Notes: generated by a model not told the origin, from the letters alone. Numbered from the stretch's first letter, positions 1 through 8,345 are shown. The stretch is 33,363 bases of DNA from Rhizobium sp. Q54 (GCA_945903635.1 CAMDOT010000042.1:1-33363), one strand, 5' to 3'. Translations and numbers: made by a program.

Positions 1-650
1 ACCACCGGTCATTCCGTCCGCGCCGGTCCCGCCATTCAGCACATCATCGCCGTCGTGGCCACTCAGCGTGTCGTTGCCGGCGCCGCCGGTAAGTCTATTG
101 GCAAGCTCGTTGCCGGCCCCGACAAAGTTGCCCGACCCGGCGAACTCCAGCCGTTCGACTTCGGAGGTGAGCGTGTAGGTCGACCAGGTCGCCCGGACCG
201 TGTCCATGCCTCCTCCCGCGATTTCCGTCACGGCGTCGCCGGCATCGTCGACGTAGTAGGTGTCGTTGTCGGCCCCGCCGGTCATCCCGTCCGCGCCGGT
301 GCCGCCATCCAGCACGTCGTCGCCAGCAAGGCCGCTCAGCGTGTCGGTGCCGGCGCCGCCGGTAAGGACGTTGGCAAGCGCGTTACCGATCCCGACGAAG
401 TTGCCCGACCCGATGTACGCCAGCCGTTCGACATCGGAGCCGAGCGTGTAGGTCGACAGAGTCGTCCGCACCGTGTCGATGCCTCCGCCCACAGCCTCCG
501 TCACGGCGTCGCCAAGATTGTCGACGTAATAGGTGTCATTGCCGATGTCGCCGATCATCACGTCGGCGCCGAGCCCGCCATCGAGCTTGTCGTTGCCGAC
601 CCCGCTGGTCAGCACGTTGACCGCGGCGTTGCCGGTCAGGACGTCGTTGA
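1..650 (-). repeat. 273-bp (91-residue) tandem coding repeat inside the RTX gene
   Basis: Near-identical blocks recur with a 273-base period: equivalent positions fall at about 8, 281 and 554. Each encodes an RTX run (GGTGADGMTGG), then NDTYYVD, a GDAVTE segment, a DTVR strand, ERL and a second RTX run (LTGGAG). The copy from 554 is more diverged and fades after about 650. The array continues past the left window edge, so its copy number is unknown. The period is an exact number of codons, so copy-number change would keep the reading frame. Confidence 0.85.
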
Positions 651-2376
651 ACGACGAGCCGGTGAGGTTCTCGATCCCGCTCATCGCATCGGTGCCGGTC
701 GAGGTGCCGCTCGCCCTGCCCGTCGCCAGGTTGGCAGCGACGCCGGACTGCGCCGCCGCGAAATACGCCGTGTCGATGCCGGCGCCGCCGGCCATGTTGT
801 CGTCGCCCGCGCCGCCCGCGAGCACGTCGTTGCCGTTGCCGCCGGACAGGACGTCATCGCCGGCCAAGCCATAGAGACGATCGTTGCCGGCAAGTCCGAT
901 CAGGTTGTCGTCCAACATTCCGCCGTACATCACGTCGAGGCGGCTCGAACCGACGTCCGTCACCGTCGTGTCCTCGGCGGGGATGCCGTACACCACATGG
1001 GTGGTACCCGACAGCGATGCGATGATGAGATCGGGCGCGCCATCGCCATTGATGTCGCCTGCGGACGCGACGGAACTGCCGCCGCCGCCGGCGGGGTCTC
1101 CGCTCAGCTTGAAGCCATCGGTTCCATCGAGGTCCGTCGCCCAGATGCTGGCGGCAAACCCCGACGCCTTGCCGTACACCACGTAGCTTGCATTTTCGCC
1201 GGGAGCGCCGACGATCAGGTCGGCAAAGCCGTCGCCGTTCACGTCACCCGCCGCGGCGACGGAGTAGCCGGTCAAGGCGAAGCGCCCCGATCCCACCAGA
1301 GCAAACCCGTTGGTGCCGTCGAGATCCGACAGAAGGAGAGAGGAAGAAAAGCCCGACGCTTTTCCGAAGACAATGTAGGCCTTTGAACTGTCCCCAAGAG
1401 CCAAACCGCTTTTGGCTCCGACGATCATATCATCGAACCCGTCACCATTCACGTCGCCCGCCGAGGATACCGAGCTGCCCGTCGCAAAGCTGTCGCTGGC
1501 GCCACCAAACCCTTCCATTCGGAAGCCGTTGCCGCCGTCGAGAGTTGAAGTGTTGATGTTCGCCGCAAACCCCGAAGCTTTCCCGAATATCACATAGGCG
1601 TCACCCCATCCGAGAGCGGAGTCGCCCGAGTCGCCGTCGTTGCTGAAGATGAGGTCGGCAAAGCCGTCTCCATTGAAATCACCCGCCGACCCAATGTGGT
1701 TGAAGCTTTGGGAGGCCACGCTAGTGATCGAGAAGCCGTTCGTGCCGTCGAGGGTCGCGACGTTGATGCTGGTCCCCAGGCCTGTCGCCGCGCCAAAGAG
1801 CACGTAGTTCTTCGCGGCACCCTCCGATTTGAGGAACAGGTCATCGAACCCGTCGCCGTTGACGTCTCCCGCCGACGCCACTTCGCCGTCATAGCTTGAG
1901 CTGTTGGCGCCAACGACCTTGAAGCCGTCTTTCGCGCTGAGGGTCGTGACATCGAGATTGTCCACGAACCCTGTCGCCTTGCCAAACACGACGTAGGTGG
2001 CATTCTGCCCGAAGGTGGGCACAGTGGTCACGGCGACGTCGGCGAAGCCGTCGCCGTTCATATCACCGGCAGAAGCGACCGAAAGGCCGTGGCCAAAACC
2101 TCCTCCGAACATGCGGAATCCGGTCGTGCCGCTGACTGTGGAAAGATCGACCGTGCCGTCGAAGCCCGACGCATTGCCGAACACCACATAACTCGCGCCG
2201 TAAATTCCATCATAGCCAGCGCCGATGAGGATGTCGGCAAACCCGTCGCCGTTCACATCGCCAGCTGAAGAAACCTCGGCGGAAAATTTACCGTTAAAGT
2301 TGAGCGGTACCGTGCTGAAGCTGAATCCGACGCCAGTGAGATCGGAAAGATCGACGCTTGCCGGGAAAGTCGGCAT
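1..2376 (-). CDS. FG-GAP / RTX repeat protein, C-terminus beyond the window
   Basis: Open for 792 codons without a stop from an ATG at 2376 down to base 1, so the C-terminus is missing. A GGTGGAGG ribosome site lies just upstream of the ATG. The N-terminal half has seven FG-GAP/VCBS-like repeats with calcium-loop motifs of the type D-x-N-G-D-G, at about residues 40, 105, 171, 233, 308, 378 and 442, about 65 residues apart; seven such repeats would form an integrin-type beta-propeller. From about residue 493 it changes to RTX nonapeptide repeats (GLAGNDRLYG, GLAGDDVLSG, GGAGDDNMAG), then 91-residue modules that include NDTYYVD. No signal peptide is visible, as expected for type I secretion through a C-terminal signal that would lie outside the window. 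It is probably a secreted, Ca2+-binding surface or adhesin-like protein. The family call is secure; the role is inferred. Confidence 0.9.
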   Translation of the reverse strand, partial: MPTFPASVDLSDLTGVGFSFSTVPLNFNGKFSAEVSSAGDVNGDGFADILIGAGYDGIYGASYVVFGNASGFDGTVDLSTVSGTTGFRMFGGGFGHGLSVASAGDMNGDGFADVAVTTVPTFGQNATYVVFGKATGFVDNLDVTTLSAKDGFKVVGANSSSYDGEVASAGDVNGDGFDDLFLKSEGAAKNYVLFGAATGLGTSINVATLDGTNGFSITSVASQSFNHIGSAGDFNGDGFADLIFSNDGDSGDSALGWGDAYVIFGKASGFAANINTSTLDGGNGFRMEGFGGASDSFATGSSVSSAGDVNGDGFDDMIVGAKSGLALGDSSKAYIVFGKASGFSSSLLLSDLDGTNGFALVGSGRFALTGYSVAAAGDVNGDGFADLIVGAPGENASYVVYGKASGFAASIWATDLDGTDGFKLSGDPAGGGGSSVASAGDINGDGAPDLIIASLSGTTHVVYGIPAEDTTVTDVGSSRLDVMYGGMLDDNLIGLAGNDRLYGLAGDDVLSGGNGNDVLAGGAGDDNMAGGAGIDTAYFAAAQSGVAANLATGRASGTSTGTDAMSGIENLTGSSFNDVLTGNAAVNVLTSGVGNDKLDGGLGADVMIGDIGNDTYYVDNLGDAVTEAVGGGIDTVRTTLSTYTLGSDVERLAYIGSGNFVGIGNALANVLTGGAGTDTLSGLAGDDVLDGGTGADGMTGGADNDTYYVDDAGDAVTEIAGGGMDTVRATWSTYTLTSEVERLEFAGSGNFVGAGNELANRLTGGAGNDTLSGHDGDDVLNGGTGADGMTGG

Positions 2377-2498
2377 CAGCAGCCTCCACCTTTGGGAACC
2401 GGCTGCTTTGGCAACGGCCGACTTGGTTATGCGGAATTCGAAAAAGCGCCAAATCGGACACGACGGACCTCAACTTTAACAGTCCGGCAGGTGGGGCG

Positions 2499-3593
2499 CT
2501 ACTCGATCGAGACCGTCCGGCGGATCTCCTCGTTGCGGAAGCCGATCATCATCGGCCGGGCGACTCCCGGCAGGGCGATCACGTCGTAGAGCTCGTTGAC
2601 GACGCCCTCAAGCCTGAGCCAGTGCGCGACGTCGCCGGTCCGCGTGTCGATCACATAGACCCCGCAGCGGGGGCCGACATTGGCGGCTGCCAGCCGGTCC
2701 TGCAGCGGCAGGCCGGCAAAGGTGCGATTGCCGCGCGGCTCCGACAGGCCGACCAGCGCGTAGGGTCCCATGAAGGCGAGCCCCCGGAGATAGCCCGGGC
2801 AGAAGGCCACCGGCTCGAAGCGGCCCGTGGCGAGGTCGACCGTCCCGAATTCGCCGGCGCCCGAGTTCAGCACCCACAGCCGGCCCTCGTGCAGGCGCGG
2901 TGAATGCGGCATCGAGAGCCCGCGGCAGACGATCTCGCCGGAGGCAATATCGACCACGATGCCGCCGCCGGTGCGATGCTCGCGCCAGCCGTCCGCGACG
3001 TCGGTCGCCGCGACGCAGGTCACGTAGGCCGGCTTGCCGTCGCGCATGGCGAGCCCGTTCAGGTGACAGCGGTCCTCCGGCGCCAGTCGCGACACAAAGG
3101 ACGGCTTCCACAGCGGGCGGAAACTGTGCGTCGCGCTGGTCGTCGCCACGCACGAGAACAGCGTGTTGGCGAAGACCAGCCCGCCCTCGGCGTCGACGGC
3201 GAGGTCATGGATGTCGAGGTCGGCGGTAAAGGAGGCGGACTGGGGCACGAAGACCGCATCGTAGCCGTCGGCGGTGGGCGTGCCGCGGGTGGCATCGACA
3301 AAGTCGGTGACCTGGATCATCGACGCAACCGCCAGCCGCGTGCCGTCGAAGGCCATGCCCATTGCCCGCTCCAGCGTGCGCTCGAACACCGAGAGCCGGC
3401 TCGTCTCCTTGTTGGTGCCGACCAGGATCACCTTGCTGGTCTGGTAGGTCGAGATCGCCAGGCTTCCACCGGTGCCGGCCAGCCAGCTCGGGAACTGCCG
3501 CGAGGTGGTGATCACGAAGACGGGGGCTTCCTTTTCCGCAGGTGCACTCGCGGCCGCTACCGCCGTCTCGCCGGTCTTGTCGTTGCTGCTCAT
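2499..3593 (-). CDS. TIGR03032/DUF4915 family protein
   Basis: This 364-residue protein resembles the TIGR03032 (DUF4915) family of uncharacterised, probably beta-propeller proteins. Supporting stretches are an N-terminal FVITTSRQFPSWLAGTGGSL, then an internal LDIHDLAVDAEGGLVFANT, RCHLNGLAMRDGKPAYVTC, a SPRLHEGRLWVLNSGAGEFG segment, and the C-terminal ELYDVIALPG. Repeated four-stranded blade-like units with WVLNSG and GLAF strands fit a propeller. No signal peptide or membrane segment is visible, and the first 25 residues are Ala/Glu-rich and probably disordered. The ATG at 3593 has only a weak ribosome site. It is divergent from the carbonic anhydrase gene and lies downstream of, and codirectional with, the promoter-proximal end of the RTX gene. 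The biochemical function is unknown. Confidence 0.8.
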   Translation of the reverse strand: MSSNDKTGETAVAAASAPAEKEAPVFVITTSRQFPSWLAGTGGSLAISTYQTSKVILVGTNKETSRLSVFERTLERAMGMAFDGTRLAVASMIQVTDFVDATRGTPTADGYDAVFVPQSASFTADLDIHDLAVDAEGGLVFANTLFSCVATTSATHSFRPLWKPSFVSRLAPEDRCHLNGLAMRDGKPAYVTCVAATDVADGWREHRTGGGIVVDIASGEIVCRGLSMPHSPRLHEGRLWVLNSGAGEFGTVDLATGRFEPVAFCPGYLRGLAFMGPYALVGLSEPRGNRTFAGLPLQDRLAAANVGPRCGVYVIDTRTGDVAHWLRLEGVVNELYDVIALPGVARPMMIGFRNEEIRRTVSIE

Positions 3594-3688
3594 GAGAGGT
3601 GGGTGTCCCGCGCTATTGAATTGGCGAGGTCAAGGTGGCATGCCGGGCGGCGCAATCACACCCTTTTGAGCGGGAAGAAGGAATTAGG

Positions 3689-4213
3689 ATGGCGATCTAT
3701 CAGCTCGGCGACAAGAAACCGGTCATTCCCGACTCCTGCTACGTGTCCGAGGAGGCGACGCTGATCGGCGACGTCATCCTGGGCGAGCGGGTGAGCATCC
3801 TGTTCGGGGCCGTCCTGCGCGCCGACAACGAACCCATCACCATCGGCGACGACAGCAACGTGCAGGACAACTCGGTGCTGCACACCGATCCGGGCGCGCC
3901 GCTCAACATCGGCAAGGGCGTGACGATCGGCCATTGCGTGATGCTGCACGGCTGCACGATCGGCGATGGCGCGCTGATCGGCGTCGGCTCCGTTATTCTG
4001 AACCATTCGGTGATCGGCAAGGACAGCCTGGTCGGCGCCGGCGCCGTGGTGACCGAAGGCAAGACCTTCCCCGACCGCGCCGTGATCTTCGGCTCGCCGG
4101 CCAAGGCCGCGCGCGAAGTGACCGAAGACAACGTGCAACGCCTGCGCATGAGCGCCGCGAGCTACGTCCGGCGCGGCGCGCAGTACAAGAAAGACCTCAA
4201 GCGCATTGGGTAG
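3689..4213 (+). CDS. Gamma-class carbonic anhydrase family protein (hexapeptide repeat)
   Basis: The product is 174 residues, the usual length of the bacterial gamma-carbonic anhydrase/PaaY group. It has left-handed beta-helix hexapeptide repeats (IGDGALIGVGSVI, IGKDSLVGAGAVV). The three zinc ligands are present as H65 (in SVLHTD), H82 and H87 (in GHCVMLHGC), matching the H81/H117/H122 pattern of the Cam enzyme; R44 and D46 in LRAD also match. The ATG at 3689 is chosen because it follows a GAAGGA ribosome site and starts at the conserved MAIYQLGDKKP; an in-frame GTG-type extension to 3635 looks unrelated to the family. Likely reactions are CO2 hydration or, for PaaY-like members, thioester hydrolysis; the sequence alone does not separate these. 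It is transcribed divergently from the TIGR03032 gene. Confidence 0.88.
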   Translation: MAIYQLGDKKPVIPDSCYVSEEATLIGDVILGERVSILFGAVLRADNEPITIGDDSNVQDNSVLHTDPGAPLNIGKGVTIGHCVMLHGCTIGDGALIGVGSVILNHSVIGKDSLVGAGAVVTEGKTFPDRAVIFGSPAKAAREVTEDNVQRLRMSAASYVRRGAQYKKDLKRIG

Positions 4214-4243
4214 GACACCTCGCGATGGGATGGACTCAAAGAG

Positions 4244-4335
4244 GGACCGCGGGCCTCCAGGCCCGCTTCATGCAGACGCCTCAGTCAGTACGTTGCACGC
4301 TCCCAACCATGAGCGGGCCTGGAGGCCCGCGGTCC
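4244..4335. repeat. REP-like palindromic element, intact copy
   Basis: Two 23-base arms at 4244-4266 and 4313-4335 are perfect reverse complements of each other, separated by 46 bases. Each arm is itself a hairpin, since it contains GCGGGCCT and AGGCCCGC around a two-base centre. The pair fills nearly all of the gap between the carbonic anhydrase and VOC genes, ending five bases before the VOC ATG. A related, partly decayed copy is at 7419-7482. This is a REP/BIME-type arrangement. Confidence 0.85.
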
Positions 4336-4340
4336 GCCCA

Positions 4341-5042
4341 ATGATCGACGCGCTCGACCATCTCGTCATCGGCGGCTCGGTCGGTGTCTATGAGACACTG
4401 CTGGGGCGACGCGCGACCGATGGACGACTGCGGACCGGCAATGTCGGCCTCACGTTTGCCGGCGGCCCGCCCGGTCTCCAGTCGATGGCGTTCGCGACCG
4501 GCGATGTCGGCAAGGCGGCGACACTGCTCGAGCGCCGCGCTGTGGCCGCGACGCGCGACGGCGATGCGCTCGCGCTCATGGGACACGGCGTTGCGATCGG
4601 ACTCGCCGCCAAGGGGAGCGAAGCACCCTCGCCTTTCACGGACGACGAAGCAGCGTGCGTCTCCGCGCTCGATCATGTCGTGGTACGCACGTCCAATCCC
4701 GAACGGGCGATCACCTTCTATGCCGGGCGGCTCGGGCTCGATCTCCGGCTCGACCGTTCCAACGAAAAGTGGGGCGCGCGGCTGTTGTTCTTCCGCTGCG
4801 GCGATCTGGTGGTCGAGATTGCGCACGATCTGAAGAAGGGCGTGTCGGACGCGCCCGACCAGCTTTGGGGACTGTCGTGGCGCGTGCCCGACGTCGCCAA
4901 GGCCTGTGCGCGCCTGAAGGCATCGGGCCTCGACGTCAGCGAACCGCGCGACGGCCGCCGGCCCGGCAGCCAGGTGTTCAGCGTCAAGGACCGCACGGAA
5001 GGTGTGCCGACTCTCGTCATCGGCGGCATCGGACGCTGGTAG
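4341..5042 (+). CDS. VOC (glyoxalase/dioxygenase-fold) family protein with two modules
   Basis: This 233-residue protein has two VOC-like modules. The first starts MIDALDHLVIG and is shortened or degenerate. The second starts about residue 110 with SALDHVVVRTSNPERAITFY, has the GLDLRLDR strand, and ends with DRTEGVPTLVIGG. The second module has the usual metal-ligand-type His in LDHVVV and Glu in VVEIAHD. The start at 4341 is chosen because it gives the conserved DALDHLVIG beginning; upstream in-frame codons run through the REP-like repeat and translate to low-complexity sequence. No good ribosome site is visible because the palindrome abuts the start. The DUF2272 lipoprotein gene begins eight bases downstream. 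The substrate is unknown. Confidence 0.8.
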   Translation: MIDALDHLVIGGSVGVYETLLGRRATDGRLRTGNVGLTFAGGPPGLQSMAFATGDVGKAATLLERRAVAATRDGDALALMGHGVAIGLAAKGSEAPSPFTDDEAACVSALDHVVVRTSNPERAITFYAGRLGLDLRLDRSNEKWGARLLFFRCGDLVVEIAHDLKKGVSDAPDQLWGLSWRVPDVAKACARLKASGLDVSEPRDGRRPGSQVFSVKDRTEGVPTLVIGGIGRW

Positions 5043-5050
5043 GCTCGGCG

Positions 5051-5800
5051 ATGCATCGCGCGATCCTGCTCGTTCTTCTTTTTGTGGCCGGCTGCACGCA
5101 AGCGCCACCGGCCAAGGCGCCGCCCAGGTCGGCTGTTGGCATGGCCCCACTCGGTCCCTGCCCGCCGTCGTCCTGGAAACCCGAGGCGCCGCCGCCCACG
5201 GCGAGCGCCAAGACCTCCATGGTGCTGCTGGCGGTCGGCGAATGGGCGCGCTTCGGCCGCCAGATTACTTTCTATTCGTCGAATGCGCCGCCACGCACCG
5301 AACAGCTCGGCGTCAAGGAACGCGATGCGCCGGAACGCATCGCCGATTATTGGGCGAGCGTCGACAAGCCCGGGCGCAGCGGCCTCACCGACATTCCCTG
5401 GTCGGCCGCGTTCATTTCCTGGGACATCGAGAGCGCCGGCGTGCCGCGCGATCTCTTCTGCCCCGACCAGAGCCACACGATCTACGTCGAGCGCATGGTC
5501 ACGCGCGCCGCCCGGCCGGGCGCGGTCTTCATTCCGCGCCGGCCGACCGAACGCGCGCCTGAGGTCGGCGACCTGATCTGCGCCGCGCGCGACGGCAGCG
5601 GCACCACGCTCGACAACCTCAACCGCGGCGCCGGGCACTGCGATATCGTGGTCGAAATCCGCCCAGGCGAGGTCCATGCCATCGGCGGCAACGTGGGCGA
5701 CTCGGTCAATCGCAGCGTCTTTCCACTGGACGGCGGCGGGTTTTTGTCGCCCATTTCCGCCCGTCCGGTATTTACCGTGATCGAAAATCGTCTGCCTTAG
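5051..5800 (+). CDS. DUF2272 domain lipoprotein (first paralogue)
   Basis: The product is 249 residues, beginning MHRAILLVLLFVAGC, a lipoprotein signal peptide with the lipobox VAGC; Cys15 would be the lipid-modified residue. A Pro/Ala-rich linker follows to about residue 50. The DUF2272 domain then shows EWARFGRQ, IPWSAAFISW, GDLICAARDG, GHCDIVVEI and VHAIGGNVGDSVNRSVFPLD. The WSAAF and HCD blocks sit where papain-like CHAP/NlpC hydrolases carry catalytic Cys and His, but the Cys position is Ser. The in-frame ATG at 5051 is the only one that gives a signal peptide. It lies eight bases after the VOC gene and nine before the GMC oxidoreductase, so all three are probably cotranscribed. It is probably an envelope protein acting near the cell wall; activity is unknown. 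Confidence 0.85.
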   Translation: MHRAILLVLLFVAGCTQAPPAKAPPRSAVGMAPLGPCPPSSWKPEAPPPTASAKTSMVLLAVGEWARFGRQITFYSSNAPPRTEQLGVKERDAPERIADYWASVDKPGRSGLTDIPWSAAFISWDIESAGVPRDLFCPDQSHTIYVERMVTRAARPGAVFIPRRPTERAPEVGDLICAARDGSGTTLDNLNRGAGHCDIVVEIRPGEVHAIGGNVGDSVNRSVFPLDGGGFLSPISARPVFTVIENRLP

Positions 5801-5809
5801 GGAAGGTCA

Positions 5810-7417
5810 ATGTCTCGGCTGTCGCTCTACGACTACGTCATCATCGGTGCCGGATCGGCCGGCTGCACCATGGCCAGCCGGCTCGCGGCAAAGGATGGGC
5901 TGCGGATTCTGGTGCTCGAGGCCGGGCCGCCCGACTCGTCGTTCATGCTCAAGATGCCGGCAGGCTTCGCCAGCCTGGGCGACAAGACGCCCTACAACTG
6001 GCGCTATGAGACGACACCGCAGAAGCACTGCAACGACCGGCGCATGTACTGGCCGCGCGGCAAGACGCTGGGCGGCTCGTCCTCGATCAACGCCATGCTG
6101 TATGTGCGCGGCAATGCCTGGGATTACGACCAGTGGCGCCAGCTCGGCAACGAGGGCTGGAGCTACAACGACGTCCTGCCCTACTTCAAGAGCGCCGAGA
6201 ACAACGAGCGCGGCGGCGACGACTTCCACGGCGCCGGCGGGCCGCTCAACGTCGCCGACCAGGTCGACCCCTGCAAGCTCAACGAGGGTTTCCTGAAAGC
6301 CGCCGAGCAGGCCGGCCACAAGCGCGTCGCCGACTTCAACGGCGCCCAGCAGGACGGCGTCGGCTACTATCAGGTGACGCAGAAGGACAAGAAGCGCTGG
6401 AGCACGGCCAGCGCCTACCTGCGGCCGGCGGTCGAGCGTGGCAACTCCCACCTCGAGGTCATCACCGGTGCGATGGTCGAACGCATCATCTTCGACGGCA
6501 CGCGCGCCATGGGCGTGCGCTACGTGATCGATGGCCGTGACGAGGTCGCGCGCGCCAACCGCGAGATCATCCTGTGCGGCGGCACGGTGAATTCACCGCA
6601 GCTGCTGCAGCTTTCGGGCGTCGGCCCGGCCGATCACCTGAAGTCGCTGGGCATCACGCCGGTGATCGACCTGCCCGGCGTCGGCGGCAATCTGCAGGAT
6701 CACCTAGATGCGGCCCTGCTGCAGTTCTGCAAGACGCGCGACACCTACGACACCGCCAACAAGCTGGTCTCGCTCTACCAGTACGTCGTGAACAAGAAGG
6801 GCCCCGGCACCTCGCCGATCGCCGAGTCGGGCGGCTTCCTGAGCACGCGTCCGGGCCTGGCGGCGCCCGACATTCAGCTTCATTTCCTGCCGGTGCTGGT
6901 GGTCGATCACGGCCGCACCCAGATGAAGAAGAATGGCTATAGCCTGCACGTCTGCGCGCTGCGCCCCGAGAGCACCGGCACCATCCGGCTGCGCAGCACC
7001 AACCCCAGCGACCATCCGCTGATCGACGCCAACTATCTCGCCGAGCGCAAGGATCTCGAGACGCTGATCGCCGGCGTAAAAATGGGCCGCGATATCTTCG
7101 CCCAGTCGGGCCTCGACCCCTACTGTGCCGACGAGTTCCAGCCCGGCGCGGCGATAAAGACCGACGCCGAACTCGAGCAGTGGATCCGCGCCAAGTGCGA
7201 GACGATCTATCACCCGGTCGGCACCTGCAAGATGGGCCCGGACACCGACCGCATGGCCGTCGTCAACGACAAGCTGCTGGTGCACGGCGTCGAGGGCCTG
7301 CGCGTGGTCGATGCCTCGATCATGCCGACGCTGGTCGGCGGCAATACCAACGCCCCCACCATCATGATTGCCGAGCGCACGGCCGCGATCATGCACGCAG
7401 CCGGCCTCACGAACTGA
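5810..7417 (+). CDS. GMC family FAD-dependent oxidoreductase (choline/alcohol dehydrogenase-like)
   Basis: This 535-residue protein has the N-terminal dinucleotide fold YDYVIIGAGSAGC and a ribose-binding Glu in VLEAG. The GMC signature 1 region reads RGKTLGGSSSINAMLYVRG and signature 2 reads GGTVNSPQLLQLSGVG. The C-terminal active-site block has the catalytic His in YHPVGTCKMG and Asn in VGGNTNAPTIMIAE. Length and motifs fit the choline dehydrogenase/aliphatic alcohol dehydrogenase branch, which oxidises alcohols to aldehydes using FAD. A GGGAAGG ribosome site precedes the ATG at 5810. It is flanked by two DUF2272 lipoprotein genes and followed by a REP-like repeat. The substrate cannot be read from sequence; no betaine aldehyde dehydrogenase is adjacent, which argues against a classical choline-to-betaine locus. 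Confidence 0.92.
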   Translation: MSRLSLYDYVIIGAGSAGCTMASRLAAKDGLRILVLEAGPPDSSFMLKMPAGFASLGDKTPYNWRYETTPQKHCNDRRMYWPRGKTLGGSSSINAMLYVRGNAWDYDQWRQLGNEGWSYNDVLPYFKSAENNERGGDDFHGAGGPLNVADQVDPCKLNEGFLKAAEQAGHKRVADFNGAQQDGVGYYQVTQKDKKRWSTASAYLRPAVERGNSHLEVITGAMVERIIFDGTRAMGVRYVIDGRDEVARANREIILCGGTVNSPQLLQLSGVGPADHLKSLGITPVIDLPGVGGNLQDHLDAALLQFCKTRDTYDTANKLVSLYQYVVNKKGPGTSPIAESGGFLSTRPGLAAPDIQLHFLPVLVVDHGRTQMKKNGYSLHVCALRPESTGTIRLRSTNPSDHPLIDANYLAERKDLETLIAGVKMGRDIFAQSGLDPYCADEFQPGAAIKTDAELEQWIRAKCETIYHPVGTCKMGPDTDRMAVVNDKLLVHGVEGLRVVDASIMPTLVGGNTNAPTIMIAERTAAIMHAAGLTN

Positions 7418-7418
7418 C

Positions 7419-7482
7419 GGACCGCGGTCCAGCCCCGCTCATGCTTCAACGGTGATGAGGCGGGCCTGGAGGCCCGCGGTCC
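7419..7482. repeat. REP-like palindromic element, partly decayed second copy
   Basis: The right arm at 7460-7482 is identical over 23 bases to the right arm of the copy at 4313-4335. The left arm at 7419-7438 keeps GGACCGCGG and CCCCGC but has lost several bases. Both copies keep TCATGC after the left arm and ATGA or TGAG-like bases before the right arm. It sits in the 70-base gap between the convergent GMC and second DUF2272 genes, where the stem could also act as a bidirectional transcript end, although no T-tract is present. Confidence 0.8.
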
Positions 7483-7487
7483 GATGA

Positions 7488-8276
7488 TTAGCCGCGCTTC
7501 TCGACGACGAGAAGCCATGGCCGGCCGCCGACCGGCTGCAGGCGTCCCTTCGAATCGACGGGATAGAGGCTCATGGTGACGCTGTCCTTGACGTTACCAC
7601 CGATGGCGTGGACGAAGCCGCCGCGTACGTCGGTCACGACGTCGCAATGGTTCGCCGTGCTGTCGATGCGCCGTCGGGCGGTGCGCGAATCGGCATAGCG
7701 CCAGGTCGGGCCGGCGGTACCGCTGCACACCAGGTCGCCCGCTTTGGGCGAGTATTCGTTGGGCGCGCGCAGCAGGAACGGCGCGCTACGCGAGGCATGC
7801 TCACGGTCGTAGAGCGTGGCCAGATAGCCGCCATGGCGGCCGTCGCGCGGGAAGGCGGAAGCGCTATAGCCTGATTTGGCCATCACCCAGGCCACGAAGG
7901 CGCCCGACCACGGCCTGCTGGAAGTACGCCCGTTCCAGTCGGGATGGCCGCAGGTTCCCCAGTAATCGCCGACACGACTGGCCAGCGGCTCGCTGCGCTC
8001 GCTGATGCCGGTCCGGTTGGTGTAGCCGTTGGCTTGACCGCCATAGACGACGGTCGAGCGACCGAACCTGGTCCACTCGTTCCACGCCGTCAGGGCCACC
8101 TTATCGGTGGGCGGGCGTTCGCTATAGCCTTGATGGCTGCTCGAACCGCCGCAGGCGGCCAGGAAAAGGGTGAGCAGAAGGATCGCTGGCAGCCGCAGAC
8201 CGAATACACGGGAGGAGGGCGCGGCGGGCGACTGCCAGCAAACACGAATGTCGACGAAGGGGCGGTCGATACTCAT
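7488..8276 (-). CDS. DUF2272 domain lipoprotein (second paralogue)
   Basis: This 262-residue protein has a basic and polar N-region of about 27 residues, then LRLPAILLLTLFLAAC, a lipoprotein signal with the lipobox LAAC. The mature part shows the DUF2272 blocks in the same order as the paralogue at 5051: EWTRFGRSTV, RPWSGAFVAWVM, GDLVCSG, NHCDVVTDV and VHAIGGNVKDSVTMSLYPVD. The Ser in WSGAF again replaces the Cys expected in CHAP/NlpC-like enzymes. The ATG at 8276 has no obvious ribosome site and the N-region is long, so the true start is uncertain. It faces the GMC gene across the REP-like element and is divergent from the GNAT gene over an AT-rich gap. Confidence 0.83.
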   Translation of the reverse strand: MSIDRPFVDIRVCWQSPAAPSSRVFGLRLPAILLLTLFLAACGGSSSHQGYSERPPTDKVALTAWNEWTRFGRSTVVYGGQANGYTNRTGISERSEPLASRVGDYWGTCGHPDWNGRTSSRPWSGAFVAWVMAKSGYSASAFPRDGRHGGYLATLYDREHASRSAPFLLRAPNEYSPKAGDLVCSGTAGPTWRYADSRTARRRIDSTANHCDVVTDVRGGFVHAIGGNVKDSVTMSLYPVDSKGRLQPVGGRPWLLVVEKRG

Positions 8277-8345
8277 GTATAAGATGCAGTATGTAAAATA
8301 AGCGTTTGTTCTTATTACATTTTAATCTAACACGATGGCCGCACA
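8277..8345. promoter_or_regulatory. AT-rich divergent intergenic region
   Basis: The 69 bases between the divergent DUF2272 and GNAT genes are much richer in A and T than the surroundings (for example TTATTACATTTTAATCTAA at 8312-8330), as expected for back-to-back promoters. I could not place a -35/-10 pair with standard spacing. Confidence 0.4.

Noticed and set aside
1..650. The repeat array as a possible CRISPR or satellite
   Set aside because: The 273-base period is a whole number of codons and every copy encodes RTX-type protein sequence; there are no short repeats with unique spacers.
55..1386. A 443-codon forward open frame at the left edge
   Set aside because: It is antisense to the FG-GAP/RTX repeats; its own repeats simply mirror the 273-bp coding array.
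4206..4340. N-terminal extension of the VOC protein
   Set aside because: The extra codons read through the REP-like palindrome and give no VOC-type sequence.
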